A stretch of DNA of 64,000 nucleotides from Nordella sp. HKS 07 (GCF_011046735.1 NZ_CP049258.1:5412001-5476000), one strand, 5' to 3'; positions 45,660-56,053 are shown, counted from the stretch's first letter. Notes: generated from the sequence alone by a model not told the origin. A program made the numbers and translations.

Positions 45660-45679
45660 CCTTATTGGGGATCGCGCCT

Positions 45680-45793
45680 TAGAGCAAATCCCGCCAAAGT
45701 TGAAGTCTTTGGCGACGAGGATTTGCTCCAAAATATTCATCTGGCGCGAACCCCTTTCGGCGAAGTGATTCCACTTCGCCGGGATGCGCGCTA
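45680..45793. repeat. composite palindromic repeat E6 (variant B' unit)
   Basis: Unit A (45680-45729) starts TAGAGCAAATCC and has arms GCCAAAG/CTTTGGC; then an AATATTCATCTGG linker; unit B' (45743-45793) has core arms GGCGAAGTG/CACTTCGCC and ends GCGCGCTA. On the minus strand the edge TAG is the stop codon of the L,D-transpeptidase gene. Confidence 0.85.
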
Positions 45794-46498
45794 GATGGCG
45801 CCAACGGTCTGATGCGATTCCTTCTGCGCGATATCCTCGCCGCGGCTCTGCCGCACGATGATCGAGGCGCCGGGACGCGCCCGGTTGAAGAGATCGATCA
45901 CATCCTGGTTGACGAGACGGACGCAGCCGGACGAGACGGCCTTGCCGATGGTCGAGGCATCCTGCGTGCCATGCAGGCGGTAGAGCGTATCCTGGCCGTT
46001 CTGGAAGATATAGAGCGCACGGGCGCCGAGCGGATTGTCGAGGCCCGGCTCCATGCCATTGCGGTATTTCTCGAGCTCCGGCTGCCGATCGATCATTTCG
46101 GAAGGCGGCGTCCAGCGCGGCCAGGCGCGCTTGTACTGGATGCGGCCGCGGCCACCCCAGGTGAAACCGTCACGGCCGATGCCGACGCCGTAGCGCATCG
46201 CCTGGCCGTTCTCGAGCACGAGATAGAGGTAGCGGCTGGGCGTATCGACGATGATCGTGCCCGGAATCTCGGCGGTCTGGAAATCGACAATCCGGCGGCG
46301 GTATTTGGGCTTGAGCTTCTTCAAGTCTACAGCCGGGATGGGGAACTGCTCATTGGGCAGCGCGCCATAGCTCGAAGCGAATGTCGTGGGATCGGAACCG
46401 GTGGGCTCGGCGGTGATGCCTTCGCCGTCGTCCTGGACGCAGGCGCTGAGGGCCGCGCCGATGCCGCTGAGAAGAAATATGCGCCGGGTGATCGGCAT
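45791..46498 (-). CDS. L,D-transpeptidase lipoprotein (YkuD)
   Basis: A 235-residue lipoprotein: the lipobox LSAC follows a short N-terminus (GIGAALSACVQDD). The YkuD catalytic domain covers about residues 90-215 with the active-site segment VSSGCVRLVNQDVIDL and histidine in YRLHGTQD. Such enzymes make 3-3 crosslinks in peptidoglycan or attach proteins to it. The stop codon is formed by repeat E6. It lies downstream of the membrane protein at 46574 in the same direction. Confidence 0.92.
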   Translation of the reverse strand: MPITRRIFLLSGIGAALSACVQDDGEGITAEPTGSDPTTFASSYGALPNEQFPIPAVDLKKLKPKYRRRIVDFQTAEIPGTIIVDTPSRYLYLVLENGQAMRYGVGIGRDGFTWGGRGRIQYKRAWPRWTPPSEMIDRQPELEKYRNGMEPGLDNPLGARALYIFQNGQDTLYRLHGTQDASTIGKAVSSGCVRLVNQDVIDLFNRARPGASIIVRQSRGEDIAQKESHQTVGAI

Positions 46499-46573
46499 GA
46501 GAGACTATCCTTGATTCAAGTGAAAGAGACCGCGGCAGGTAGGCGGCGGCCGGTTAGCGAACCTGTGAGGAGA

Positions 46574-46924
46574 TCAGGCTGCCCGGGGTGGCGGCGTGGG
46601 AACGCCGAGTTCCGCGATGTGCGGCGGTATCGAGAGCTGCGCGCTCGTGATGTCGCAGGCCACGAGCTCCTGCTCGAAGCTGGCGGTCCTAATCTCGAAA
46701 GGAGCCAGCTTGACGCTGGCGCAGCGGGGCGGCAGGGGGCTATGCGCACCCGCCGTCTGAATCGTCGCGACGACCTGCATCTGTTCCGATAAATCCGCCG
46801 GCGCGAAGGCATAGTTCAGCCGCGCCGTGGGGCCCAGAAGCTGGCAGAAGGTGAGCGCCGCCAGGCACAGGAACACAATGGCAACCGTGACGTGGCGCAA
46901 GGAGAATTCGGATACGCGATTCAT
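46574..46924 (-). CDS. membrane-anchored protein, unknown
   Basis: A 116-residue protein with one N-terminal hydrophobic helix (VTVAIVFLCLAALTFCQLL) and a soluble C-terminus with three more cysteines (PPRCASVK, VACDIT). Behind an AAGGAGCG Shine-Dalgarno, so a real gene is likely. It could be an envelope protein acting with the L,D-transpeptidase; no family known. Confidence 0.6.
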   Translation of the reverse strand: MNRVSEFSLRHVTVAIVFLCLAALTFCQLLGPTARLNYAFAPADLSEQMQVVATIQTAGAHSPLPPRCASVKLAPFEIRTASFEQELVACDITSAQLSIPPHIAELGVPTPPPRAA

Positions 46925-47080
46925 TTCGCGCTCCTTTTACCCGTTTTCGCTCGCCCGCCAAGCTCACGAGCCTGTGACTCCTACTGTTATGTTTGTGACT
47001 GTTGCGCGAAGGTCACAGTGCGGTTTGCCTTGCCTCAGCTTGCATGCGATAGCTCGGTTTTTCAGGAAGTGGAGCCTTTC

Positions 47081-48184
47081 GTGTCCCGCATACCGATGAC
47101 GCCCGTGGTCGACGCTTTGCCTTCGACGGTGCCTTTTGTCGGCCCGGAGGCCCTGGAGCGCCAGCGCGGAATTGCCTTTAGGGCAAGGCTCGGCGCCAAT
47201 GAGAGTGGCTTCGGCCCTGCACCGAGCGTCGTCAAGGCGCTCGAAGCGGCGGCAAGTGACGTCTGGAAATATTGCGACCCCGAGAATCACGATCTCAAGC
47301 AGGCGCTCGCCCGCCATCACGGCGTGAAGCCTCAGAACATCGCGGTGGGCGAGGGGATCGATGCGCTGTTCGGCTATGCGGTCCGCATGTTCGTGGCACC
47401 CGGTATCGTCGTGGCCACATCGCTTGGCGCCTATCCGACCTTCAATTTTCACGTGAACGGATATGGCGGCCGGCTGGTGACGACTCCCTATCGGGACGAC
47501 CGCGAGAATCCCACCGCTCTTCTCGATCTGGCGCGCGCGGAGAAAGCCCGCCTCATCTTCTTCGCCAATCCCGACAATCCGATGGGATCCTGGTGGCCCG
47601 CCACCGCTGTCGCAGAGCTCATCGCCAATATTCCCGACGGCGCGCTTCTGATCCTCGATGAGGCCTATGGCGAATTCGCTCCGCAAGGGACGCTTCCGCC
47701 GATCGACATCGGCAACCCGAAGTTGCTGCGTTTCCGCACATTCTCCAAGGCCTATGGGCTTGCCGGCGCCCGCATCGGCTATGTGATCGGAGAAGCCGAA
47801 TTGGTGAAGAGCTTCGACAGGGTGCGCAATCATTTCGGCGTCAACCGCCTGGCGCAAGCGGCGGCGCTCGCGGCGCTTGCCGATCAATCCTATCTGCGCG
47901 AGGTGACCGCCAAGGTGGAGCGCGCCCGACGGCGCATCAGCGACATTGCGCGCCAGAACGGTCTTTCGCCGCTGCCGTCAGCCACCAATTTCGTCACCAT
48001 TGATTGCGGCCGTGACGGGAGCTATGCCAAGAGCCTGCTGGACGGGCTGATCGCGCGCGGCATCTTCGTGCGCATGCCGGGTGTCTCTCCGCTCAACCGC
48101 TGCATCAGAGTGAGTGCCGCGCCCGATGCCGAGCTCGACCTTTTCGCCGAAGCGTTGCCCGAGGCTCTGCGGGCCTTGGTCTAG
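47081..48184 (+). CDS. histidinol-phosphate-aminotransferase-like PLP enzyme
   Basis: A 367-residue class I/II aminotransferase. PLP-binding features: FANPDNPMGSWW, ILDEAYGEF and the lysine in FRTFSKAYGLAGARIGY; C-terminal RISDIARQN... NRCIRVSAA. Best match by eye is HisC, but its context (dehydratase, dehydrogenase, amidohydrolase) suggests a catabolic aminotransferase rather than histidine synthesis. GTG 47081 has a GGAAGTGGAG Shine-Dalgarno; ATG 47096 is the alternative. Confidence 0.78.
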   Translation: MSRIPMTPVVDALPSTVPFVGPEALERQRGIAFRARLGANESGFGPAPSVVKALEAAASDVWKYCDPENHDLKQALARHHGVKPQNIAVGEGIDALFGYAVRMFVAPGIVVATSLGAYPTFNFHVNGYGGRLVTTPYRDDRENPTALLDLARAEKARLIFFANPDNPMGSWWPATAVAELIANIPDGALLILDEAYGEFAPQGTLPPIDIGNPKLLRFRTFSKAYGLAGARIGYVIGEAELVKSFDRVRNHFGVNRLAQAAALAALADQSYLREVTAKVERARRRISDIARQNGLSPLPSATNFVTIDCGRDGSYAKSLLDGLIARGIFVRMPGVSPLNRCIRVSAAPDAELDLFAEALPEALRALV

Positions 48185-48256
48185 TTGGTCAAGGCGGCTG
48201 GCCCTTGCGCCGGCCTGAAGCTCCGGCGAAGCTGACGCAAAATAGGGAGCGAGCGC

Positions 48257-49450
48257 GTGAGGATCAGAGACCTGAGGATTTTCATCGTCGGCAATCCACC
48301 GCCCGGTTGGGGCGGACGCTATTTCATCTTCGTCAAGCTCACCACCGACGACAATGTCAGCGGCATCGGCGAGGTCTATTGCGATACGTTCGGCCCCAAG
48401 GCCATGACCGCCATGATCGAGGACGTCTTCGCCCGTCATGTCGAGGGGATGGATCCCTTCCATATCGAGGCTTTGTGGCGCAAGGTCTATGGCACCGGTT
48501 ACACTTTGCGCCCCGACGCCTCGTTGATGGCCGTCCTCTCCGGCATCGAGATCGCGCTGTGGGACATCAAGGGCAAGGCGCTGGGCAAGCCCGTCTATGA
48601 ATTGCTGGGCGGGCGCGTGCATGAGAGCCTGCGTTCCTACACTTACATCTATCCCGACATCGCCAGGGGCCAGGACGATTCGATCTACTGGAATGCCGAG
48701 GCCTCGGCCGAGCGTGCCGCGCACTATGTGCAACAGGGCTTTACCGCGGTGAAGTTCGATCCGGCAGCGCCTTACTCTGTATTCGATCCGCGCCAGCCTT
48801 CGCTCGCCACCCTCGAGCTCTGCGGCAAGTTCTGCCGGCTGATCCGCGAGGCGGTCGGCGCCAAGGCCGATCTTCTGTTCGGGACCCATGGCCAGTTCAC
48901 CGCATCGGGCGCGATAAGACTCGCGAGGCGCCTCGAGCCCTATGAGCCGCTTTGGTTCGAGGAGCCGACGCCGCCTGAGATGCCTGAGGAAATGGCCAAG
49001 GTGGCGCGCGCCACCTCCATTCCGGTGGCGACCGGCGAGCGGCTCGTTACCAAATATGAATTCGCCCGCGTGCTCGAGACCGGCGCCGCCTCGATCCTGC
49101 AAATGGCGCTGGGCCGTGTCGGCGGCATCATGGAGGCGAAGAAGATCACCGCCATGGCCGAGACCCGTTACGCGCAGATTGCTCCGCATCTCTATGCGGG
49201 GCCTGTGGAAGGTGCTGCCAATATCCATTTCGCCGCCTCATTGCCCAATTTTCTCATTCTCGAAAGCATCGAAAACTGGGGCGGCTTCCATGCCAGGATC
49301 CTCAAGAAGCCGATTCGCTGGGAAGCGGGCCGCGTGCTGCTGCCGACGGAACCGGGCCTTGGCATCGAGCTCGACGAGGAGGTGGCACTGGCGCATCCTT
49401 ACACGGGGACGAAGCTTCATCTCGAAATGACCGAACGGCCGATCGACTGA
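48257..49450 (+). CDS. enolase-superfamily dehydratase (MR/MLE, galactonate-dehydratase-like)
   Basis: A 397-residue mandelate racemase-type enzyme: N-terminal capping domain and a TIM barrel. Metal-site regions are WFEEPTPP and ATGERL, and the His-bearing IAPHLYAGPVEG is as in galactonate dehydratase. The first metal-ligand segment reads LLFGTHGQF, where related dehydratases have Asp (VDFHGR). It starts at GTG 48257 with GGGAGCG upstream and ends one base before the next gene. Likely a sugar-acid dehydratase, substrate not assigned. Confidence 0.82.
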   Translation: MRIRDLRIFIVGNPPPGWGGRYFIFVKLTTDDNVSGIGEVYCDTFGPKAMTAMIEDVFARHVEGMDPFHIEALWRKVYGTGYTLRPDASLMAVLSGIEIALWDIKGKALGKPVYELLGGRVHESLRSYTYIYPDIARGQDDSIYWNAEASAERAAHYVQQGFTAVKFDPAAPYSVFDPRQPSLATLELCGKFCRLIREAVGAKADLLFGTHGQFTASGAIRLARRLEPYEPLWFEEPTPPEMPEEMAKVARATSIPVATGERLVTKYEFARVLETGAASILQMALGRVGGIMEAKKITAMAETRYAQIAPHLYAGPVEGAANIHFAASLPNFLILESIENWGGFHARILKKPIRWEAGRVLLPTEPGLGIELDEEVALAHPYTGTKLHLEMTERPID

Positions 49451-49451
49451 C

Positions 49452-50348
49452 ATGCGCTACGGATATATCGGCCTCGGCAATCTCGGCGGCCATCTGGCCG
49501 CGAGCCTTACCATCAAGGGTTTCGCGGTCACCGTCTGCGACCGCGACAGGGCGCGGGGCGAAAGACACGTAGAGCTCGGTGCCGTATGGGTCGACACGCC
49601 GGCCGAACTTGCCAGAACATGCACAGCCGTTTTCACCTGCCTGCCGTCGCCCGCCGTATCGGAAGCGGTCTTGCGCGAACTGATCGGCGCCGGCTTCACC
49701 GGCGACTGGATCGAGATGTCGACGCTTGGCCGCGAGGACATCGCGCGGCTTGCGGCGTTGGCACAGAGCCACGGCATCAGGGTGCTCGAATGCCCGGTGA
49801 CCGGCGGCGTGCATCTGGCGGCGCGTGGCGAGATCACCTTGCTCGCCGGCGGCGATGCCGGCCTGCTCGACCGGCACCGGCCGGCGCTCGAAGCCATGGG
49901 CGGCCGGCTCTTCCATATGGGACCGCTGGGCTCGGCGGCGGTGATCAAGGTCATCACCAACATGCTGGCCTTCATCCATCTTATCGCCGACGGCGAGGCG
50001 CTGATGCTGGCCAAGCGCGGCGGCCTCGATCTGGCCCAGGCCTGGAAGGCGATCGCCGCGAGCTCGGGCACCAGCTTCGTGCATGAGACGGAAGGTCAGC
50101 TCATCCTCAATGGGAGCTACGACATCGCCTTCACCATGGACCTGGCGCTCAAGGATCTGGGCTTCGCCATGAAATTCGGCGAGGAGTTCGGGGTGCCGCT
50201 CGATCTCGCAACCTTGGCGCGCGATACCTTTCTGAAAGGCAAGGAAGCCTTTGGCGGCAATGCGCAATCGACTATGATCGTCAAGCTGCTGGAAGATGCG
50301 CTCGCCACCGATCTGCGCGCCCCCGGCTTTCCGGCGCGGCTCGAATGA
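49452..50348 (+). CDS. 3-hydroxyisobutyrate-dehydrogenase-family NAD(P)-dependent enzyme
   Basis: A 298-residue beta-hydroxyacid dehydrogenase. The NAD-binding motif is GLGNLGGHLAASL, the substrate loop ECPVTGGVHLAARGE and the catalytic lysine is in AVIKVITNMLAFIH. Members include 3-hydroxyisobutyrate and tartronate-semialdehyde reductases; the latter fits a sugar-acid pathway. One base after the dehydratase stop, so co-transcribed. Confidence 0.88.
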   Translation: MRYGYIGLGNLGGHLAASLTIKGFAVTVCDRDRARGERHVELGAVWVDTPAELARTCTAVFTCLPSPAVSEAVLRELIGAGFTGDWIEMSTLGREDIARLAALAQSHGIRVLECPVTGGVHLAARGEITLLAGGDAGLLDRHRPALEAMGGRLFHMGPLGSAAVIKVITNMLAFIHLIADGEALMLAKRGGLDLAQAWKAIAASSGTSFVHETEGQLILNGSYDIAFTMDLALKDLGFAMKFGEEFGVPLDLATLARDTFLKGKEAFGGNAQSTMIVKLLEDALATDLRAPGFPARLE

Positions 50349-50384
50349 AACAAAAGACCGGACGACAAGAAACGAGAGGACCCG

Positions 50385-52016
50385 ATGACGCCAGATCTCA
50401 TACTCATCAACGCCGATATCCGCACCATGGACCCATTGAAACCGCGCGTGGAGGCTCTGGCCTCCCGCAACGGCCGGGTGATGGCGCTGGGCACGACCGC
50501 CGAGATCAGGGCGCTGGCCGGCAAGGCCACCAGGATCATCGATGCGGGCGGCCGGCTGGTTCTGCCGGGTTTTCAGGACACCCACATCCATATGCAGGAT
50601 GGCGGCATGCACGGTGCCTTGAATGTGGATCTCGCGCATATTCGCACCGTACCCGATCTGCAGGCGACCTTGGCCGACTTCGCCAGGCGCCATCCGCAAC
50701 GGGAATGGGTGAACGGCCATGGCTGGTATTCGGGCATTTTCGGTGAGCACAATCTGACACGCGAAGTGCTCGACGCCGTCGTGCCGGATCGCCCCTCGCT
50801 GCTCTATTCCTCCGACTATCACAGCGCCGTCATCAACTCGAAGGCCTGTGCTCTCATCGGGCTCGATGCGAGCGTGAAGGATCCCGAGAACGGCTATTTC
50901 AGCCGCGACGACAAGGGCGTGCCGACGGGCCTCCTGCATGAGCAGGCCATTTATTGGGCGCGCGACCGCATGCCGGAGCTGCCTGACTCCGCCTGGGAGG
51001 AGGGCGTACGTTATGGCCAGGCTCTGTGCAACCGCCATGGCTTTACGGGCGTGCTCGACGCGCTCGTCACTGAGCGACATCTGAATGCCTATCGCGCGGT
51101 AGACAAATCGACCGGGCTGACCGTGCGCGTGGCGTCGACCGCGCTCGTCGAGCCCACCGACACGGTCGAGGGGGCGCTCACGCGTGTCGAAGGCTTCCGC
51201 CGCGACTTCGACTCTGGGATGCTGAAGGTTCATTCGGCGAAGTTCTTCCTCGACGGCGTGCTCGAGAACCGCACTGCCGCAATGATCGAGGATTATCACG
51301 ACGCGCAAGGCGGTAATGCGCCGGTGATGTTCGGCGAAAACCATCTGCGCGAGCTGTTCATCGCCTTCGATCGGGCGCGCTTCCAGATCCATTGCCATGT
51401 CATCGGCGACAAGGCGGTGCGCTCGGCACTTGACGCGCTCGAGGCGGCGCGCGAGGTGAACGGCGCCTGGCCGAGCCTGCATCAATTGGCGCATGTCCAG
51501 GTCGTCGATCCCGACGACATTCCGCGCTTCGCCAAGCTCGGCGTCATGCCCAATATCCAGCCGCTGTGGGCGAGGAGCGAGGCGTCGGTCACCGAGATCG
51601 CGGTGCCGATCGCCGGTCCCAAGGCCCGCTGGATCTATCCGTTCCGCTCGCTCATCGATGCCGGCGCCACCTGCGCCATGTCGAGCGACTGGAGCGTCAC
51701 GACGCTCAATCCGTTCCCGATCATGCAGACGGCGATCACCCGCCAGCCGCCGGAAATGGGCCGCGACCATCCGGTCTTTTTGCCCGAGGAGCGCATGACG
51801 CTCGATGAATGCATCAAGGGTTATACGGTGAATGCCGCCGCCGCCGCCTGGCGCTCGGCCGACACCGGCTCGCTGGAGCAGGGCAAATATGCCGATCTCA
51901 TCGTGCTCGACCGCGACCTTTTCGCCATCGATCCCTATGAGATCGCCGGCACCGAAGTGATGCTGACTTTGCTCGGCGGTCGCGAGGTGTATCGGCATAA
52001 GGAATTTGAGGGATAA
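50385..52016 (+). CDS. YtcJ-like amidohydrolase
   Basis: A 543-residue metal-dependent amidohydrolase of the YtcJ-like family. The H-x-H metal motif is in DTHIHMQDGG near residue 67; a second metal-binding histidine is in HCHVIGDKAV, and LHQLAHVQVVD follows. These enzymes hydrolyse amides or formamides. It ends the catabolic operon begun at 47081 and is followed by a large inverted repeat. Confidence 0.85.
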   Translation: MTPDLILINADIRTMDPLKPRVEALASRNGRVMALGTTAEIRALAGKATRIIDAGGRLVLPGFQDTHIHMQDGGMHGALNVDLAHIRTVPDLQATLADFARRHPQREWVNGHGWYSGIFGEHNLTREVLDAVVPDRPSLLYSSDYHSAVINSKACALIGLDASVKDPENGYFSRDDKGVPTGLLHEQAIYWARDRMPELPDSAWEEGVRYGQALCNRHGFTGVLDALVTERHLNAYRAVDKSTGLTVRVASTALVEPTDTVEGALTRVEGFRRDFDSGMLKVHSAKFFLDGVLENRTAAMIEDYHDAQGGNAPVMFGENHLRELFIAFDRARFQIHCHVIGDKAVRSALDALEAAREVNGAWPSLHQLAHVQVVDPDDIPRFAKLGVMPNIQPLWARSEASVTEIAVPIAGPKARWIYPFRSLIDAGATCAMSSDWSVTTLNPFPIMQTAITRQPPEMGRDHPVFLPEERMTLDECIKGYTVNAAAAAWRSADTGSLEQGKYADLIVLDRDLFAIDPYEIAGTEVMLTLLGGREVYRHKEFEG

Positions 52017-52020
52017 TTCA

Positions 52021-52162
52021 CCTCGCCCCGCGCAGCGGGGAGAGGAAGGGGCCCATTGCGAAGCAATGGGAAGGTGAGGGCTTCTCTCAAGACTGGCAGA
52101 GGCCCCTCACCCTCCCGCCGCTGCGCGGCGGGTCCCTCCCTCTCCCGTTTCACGGGGCGAGG
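52021..52162. repeat. long inverted repeat between amidohydrolase and glnA
   Basis: Outer arms CCTCGCCCCG (52021-52030) and CGGGGCGAGG (52153-52162) pair perfectly, with further GGGGAGAGG/CCCTCTCCC arms inside. Two smaller hairpins (CCCATTGC...GCAATGGG; CCGCCGCTGCGCGGCGG) are nested. Repeat family of the CCTCTCCC type, also seen at 27646. Confidence 0.85.
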
Positions 52163-52167
52163 CTAAT

Positions 52168-52199
52168 AAAGAAAAGGCCGGATGTTTCCATCCGGCCTC
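52168..52199 (-). terminator. Rho-independent terminator of glnA
   Basis: AGGCCGGATG/CATCCGGCCT with a four-base loop; on the minus strand followed by TTTTCTTTATT. It lies 19 bases after the glnA stop. Confidence 0.9.
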
Positions 52200-52217
52200 A
52201 AGTTCCCAGGGGTAGTC

Positions 52218-53636
52218 TCAGCAGCTGTAATACATGTCGAACTCGACGGGATGCGGCATCATCTCGTAGCGCATATTCTCTTCCATCTTGAGCTCGATGA
52301 AGCTGTCGATCTGATCGTCGGTGAACACGCCGCCCTTCTTGAGGAACTCGCGGTCCTTGTCGAGGGAGGTGAGCGCCTCGCGCAGTGACCCGCACACCGT
52401 CGGGATGCCCTTGAGCTCGGCCGGCGGCAGATCGTAGAGATTCTTGTCCATGGCATCGCCCGGATGAATCTTGTTCACGATGCCGTCGAGGCCCCCCATC
52501 ACCAGCGCCGAGAAGCCCAGATAGGGATTGGCGGTCGGATCGGGGAAGCGCACTTCGACGCGCTTGGCCTTGGGGTTGGATGTGTGCGGAATGCGGCACG
52601 ACGCCGAGCGGTTGCGCGATGAATAGGCGAGCAGCACCGGCGCCTCGTAGCCCGGCACCAGACGCTTGTAGGAGTTGGTCGACGGGTTGGTGAAGGCGTT
52701 GCAGGCCTTGGCATGCTTGATCACGCCGCCGATGAAATAGAGGCACAGCTCCGACAGATCGGCATACTGGTTGCCGGCCATCTGCGTCTTGCCGTCCTTC
52801 CAGATCGAGAAATGGCAATGCATGCCCGAGCCGTTGTCGCCGAAGACCGGCTTCGGCATGAAGGTGGCGGTCTTGCCATAGGCATGCGCCACATTGTGGA
52901 TCACATATTTGTAGATCTGCATGTGATCGGCGGCGGTGACGAGCGACTGGAACTTCGTGCCGAGCTCATGCTGGGCGGCCGCCACCTCGTGATGGTGCTT
53001 TTCGATTGAGACGCCCATCTGGCCCATGACCGAGAGCATCTCCGAGCGCATATCCTGCGCCGAATCCATCGGATTCATCGGGAAATAGCCGCCCTTGGTG
53101 CGCATACGGTGACCGAGATTGCCCGTCTCGTATTCGCGGTCGGTGTTGGTTGGCAGCTCGATCGAGTCGAGCTTGAAGCCGGTATTGTAGGGCGAGGACG
53201 AGAAACGCACATCGTCGAAGATGAAGAACTCGGCCTCGGGTCCCACATAGATCGTGTCGCCGAGCTTGGTCTGCTTGAGATAGGCCTCGGTGCGCTTGGC
53301 GATCATGCGCGGGTCGCGCGCATAGCCTTCACCCGTCGACGGTTCGAGGATGTCGCAGAAGACAGCGAGCGTCGTCTGCGCATAGAAGGGGTCCATGTGC
53401 GCGGTGGAGGGATCCGGCATCAGCACCATGTCGGATTCGTTGATCGCCTTCCAGCCGGCGATCGAGGAGCCGTCGAACATCAGTCCTTCCGCGAAAGCGT
53501 CTTCGGTCATCTGCGACACGTCCATCGTCAGATGCTGCATCTTGCCGCGCGGATCGGTGAAGCGGAGATCGACGAACTTCACGTCCTTCTCCTTGAGAAG
53601 CTTCATCACCGCGTCGGCGTCTTTTGCCTTTGCCAT
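52218..53636 (-). CDS. glnA: type I glutamine synthetase
   Basis: A 472-residue GlnA, making glutamine from glutamate, ammonia and ATP. Seen are the N-terminal [41 protein letters not shown] and the adenylylation site [10 protein letters not shown] with the tyrosine at about residue 401, so activity is probably adjusted by GlnE. The C-terminus ends [11 protein letters not shown]. It follows glnB with a 49-base gap and shares its sigma-54 promoter; the pair is the standard nitrogen-control unit. Confidence 0.97.
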   Translation of the reverse strand: MAKAKDADAVMKLLKEKDVKFVDLRFTDPRGKMQHLTMDVSQMTEDAFAEGLMFDGSSIAGWKAINESDMVLMPDPSTAHMDPFYAQTTLAVFCDILEPSTGEGYARDPRMIAKRTEAYLKQTKLGDTIYVGPEAEFFIFDDVRFSSSPYNTGFKLDSIELPTNTDREYETGNLGHRMRTKGGYFPMNPMDSAQDMRSEMLSVMGQMGVSIEKHHHEVAAAQHELGTKFQSLVTAADHMQIYKYVIHNVAHAYGKTATFMPKPVFGDNGSGMHCHFSIWKDGKTQMAGNQYADLSELCLYFIGGVIKHAKACNAFTNPSTNSYKRLVPGYEAPVLLAYSSRNRSASCRIPHTSNPKAKRVEVRFPDPTANPYLGFSALVMGGLDGIVNKIHPGDAMDKNLYDLPPAELKGIPTVCGSLREALTSLDKDREFLKKGGVFTDDQIDSFIELKMEENMRYEMMPHPVEFDMYYSC

Positions 53637-53685
53637 TTTCTGTTAGTCCCTTGCTTGGCTTGGTTGTCTTTAAGAGCTGGAGCGA

Positions 53686-54084
<399 letters not shown>

Positions 54085-54230
54085 CTAAAGTTGTAATGGA
54101 ATCAAAGGGATATTTTATGGGCGTAAAATTCCCAGGTGATTCACGTGCCTATTTATAAGGCATTCGCTCAAGCCTTAGGCATGCAAATCCGGCAACGGAC
54201 AAATTTGCCGATCTGGGTTATTTGTCGCGC

Positions 54231-54839
54231 ATGAGCAAGACAGCCAGAGCGGAGCCGAGTTTCACGGTTCATCCGTTGACGCCGTCGCGCTGGGCCGATG
54301 TCGAGAAGCTTTTCGGGCCGGAGAAGGGTGCCAATTCGGGCTGCTGGTGCATGTGGCCCAGGCTGACCGGCGTCGATTTCCGTGCCATGGGCCGGAAAAA
54401 GCGCAAGAGCGCCTTCAGATCCTGCGTGAAGACCGGGCCGGCGCCCGGGCTGCTTCTCTATGAGGAGGGCCAGGCGATCGGCTGGGTGGCCGTCTCGCCG
54501 CGCGCCCATGTCACCCGCTTCGAGAAGGCGAAGGTCTCGCGACTCGAGCCGGGGAAGACGCCGGCGAAGCACTACGCCATCACCTGCTTCTATGTGCGCA
54601 CCGGCCACAGGAAGCGGGGCCTGATGACCGATCTCGCCAAGGCGGCAATCGCCTATGCGCGGAAGAAGAAGGCCGTGGCGCTCGATGTCTGTCCGATCGA
54701 TACCGACGCTCACTTGACGTGGGGCGAGGGATTCATCGGCTTCGCCTCGGTGTTCCGCGAACTGGGCTTCAAAGAAGTGGCGCGCCGATCGCCGAAACGA
54801 CCCTTGATGCGACTTTTCTTCGACGGGACGGCGCGATAG
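54231..54839 (+). CDS. GNAT-family N-acetyltransferase
   Basis: A 202-residue acetyltransferase. The N-terminal half has the cysteine-tryptophan segment NSGCWCMWPRLTG seen in a rhizobial GNAT group; the acetyl-CoA site is CFYVRTGHRKRGLMTDLAKA. Start at ATG 54231. Neighbour to the phosphofructokinase gene, which begins eight bases after its stop. Confidence 0.83.
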   Translation: MSKTARAEPSFTVHPLTPSRWADVEKLFGPEKGANSGCWCMWPRLTGVDFRAMGRKKRKSAFRSCVKTGPAPGLLLYEEGQAIGWVAVSPRAHVTRFEKAKVSRLEPGKTPAKHYAITCFYVRTGHRKRGLMTDLAKAAIAYARKKKAVALDVCPIDTDAHLTWGEGFIGFASVFRELGFKEVARRSPKRPLMRLFFDGTAR

Positions 54840-54847
54840 GACAGGGC

Positions 54848-56053
54848 ATGACCCGAGTCGCGATATTGACCGCCGGCGGGCTTGCGCCGTGCCTTTCCTC
54901 CGCCGTCGGCGGATTGATCGAGAATTACAGCGCCGCCGCGCCCGCTGCCGAGATCATCTTCTATCTCTACGGCTATCAGGGCCTGCTCACCGGCAACGTG
55001 ATCACCATCAGCGACGAGATCCGTGCCCAGGCTCATCTTCTGCATCGCCAGGGCGGGAGTCCCATCGGCAACAGCCGGGTGAAACTCACCAATGCCGCCG
55101 ATCTGGTGAAGCGTGGGCTGATCAAGGACGGGGAGGATCCGCTTGCCGTCGCGGCGGCGCAATTGCGCCGGGACGGCGTCACTATCCTCCATACGATCGG
55201 TGGCGACGACACCAATACGACCGCGGCCGATCTCGCCCGCTTCCTCGCCACGCAAGGCCATCATCTGACTGTGGTAGGCCTCCCCAAGACGATCGACAAC
55301 GACATCGTGCCGATCCGCCAGTCGCTGGGCGCCGTGACGGCGGCCGAGCAGGGAGCGATTTTCTTCGAGAATGTCGTCAATGAGCTGAGCACCGCGCCAC
55401 GCACCTTGGTGATCCATGAAATCATGGGCCGGCATTCCGGCTGGCTCGCCGCGGCGACCGCGCAGGCCTATCGCCGGCGCATGAAAGCAACGCCGATGCT
55501 GCAATTCGGTGTGGTGCAGAAAGACATCGACGCGCTTTATGTGCCCGAGCTTCCCGTCGATATCGAGGGCGAGGCGGCAAGACTGCGCGCGGTGATGGAC
55601 GCCAAGGGGGCGGTCGCCATATTTCTCAGTGAAGGGGCAGGTGTCGCCGACCTCGTGCACGAGATGGAGGCGCGCGGCGAGGCCATCGAGCGCGATGCGT
55701 TTGGTCACGTCAAGATCGACAAGATCAATGTCGGCGACTGGTTCTCGAAGCGCTTCGCCAAGCTGATCGGCGCCGAGCGCACTCTGGTGCAGAAATCGGG
55801 CTATTTCGCCCGCTCCGCCGCCGCCAATGCGCAGGACCTGGCGCTCATCCGCGACATGGTGGCGCTCGCCGTCGCCTCTGGCCTCAAGGGCGAAAGCGGT
55901 GTCATCGGACATGACGAGGAGCAGGGCGGCGCGTTGCGGGCCATCGAGTTCCCGCGCATCAAGGGCGGCAAGCCTTTCGATGCAGGCGCGGCGTGGTTCA
56001 CCGAGTTGTTACGCGAAATCGGGCAGACGAGTTCCCCAGGCCCGCGCGCATAG
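54848..56053 (+). CDS. pfp: 6-phosphofructokinase, PPi-type
   Basis: A 401-residue phosphofructokinase. The phosphoryl-donor motif is GGDDTN instead of the GGDGS of ATP-dependent enzymes, and PKTIDNDI replaces the usual PGTIDND; both are marks of the pyrophosphate-type enzyme that interconverts fructose-6-phosphate and fructose-1,6-bisphosphate. MGRHSGWLAA is the substrate site. A longer reading frame starts at 54719, inside the acetyltransferase gene, and is not used. Confidence 0.88.
   Translation: MTRVAILTAGGLAPCLSSAVGGLIENYSAAAPAAEIIFYLYGYQGLLTGNVITISDEIRAQAHLLHRQGGSPIGNSRVKLTNAADLVKRGLIKDGEDPLAVAAAQLRRDGVTILHTIGGDDTNTTAADLARFLATQGHHLTVVGLPKTIDNDIVPIRQSLGAVTAAEQGAIFFENVVNELSTAPRTLVIHEIMGRHSGWLAAATAQAYRRRMKATPMLQFGVVQKDIDALYVPELPVDIEGEAARLRAVMDAKGAVAIFLSEGAGVADLVHEMEARGEAIERDAFGHVKIDKINVGDWFSKRFAKLIGAERTLVQKSGYFARSAAANAQDLALIRDMVALAVASGLKGESGVIGHDEEQGGALRAIEFPRIKGGKPFDAGAAWFTELLREIGQTSSPGPRA

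Noticed and set aside
49302-51998. 898-codon minus-strand frame across three catabolic genes
   Set aside because: Spans antisense to two real genes with strong motifs; no recognisable domain and no start signal.
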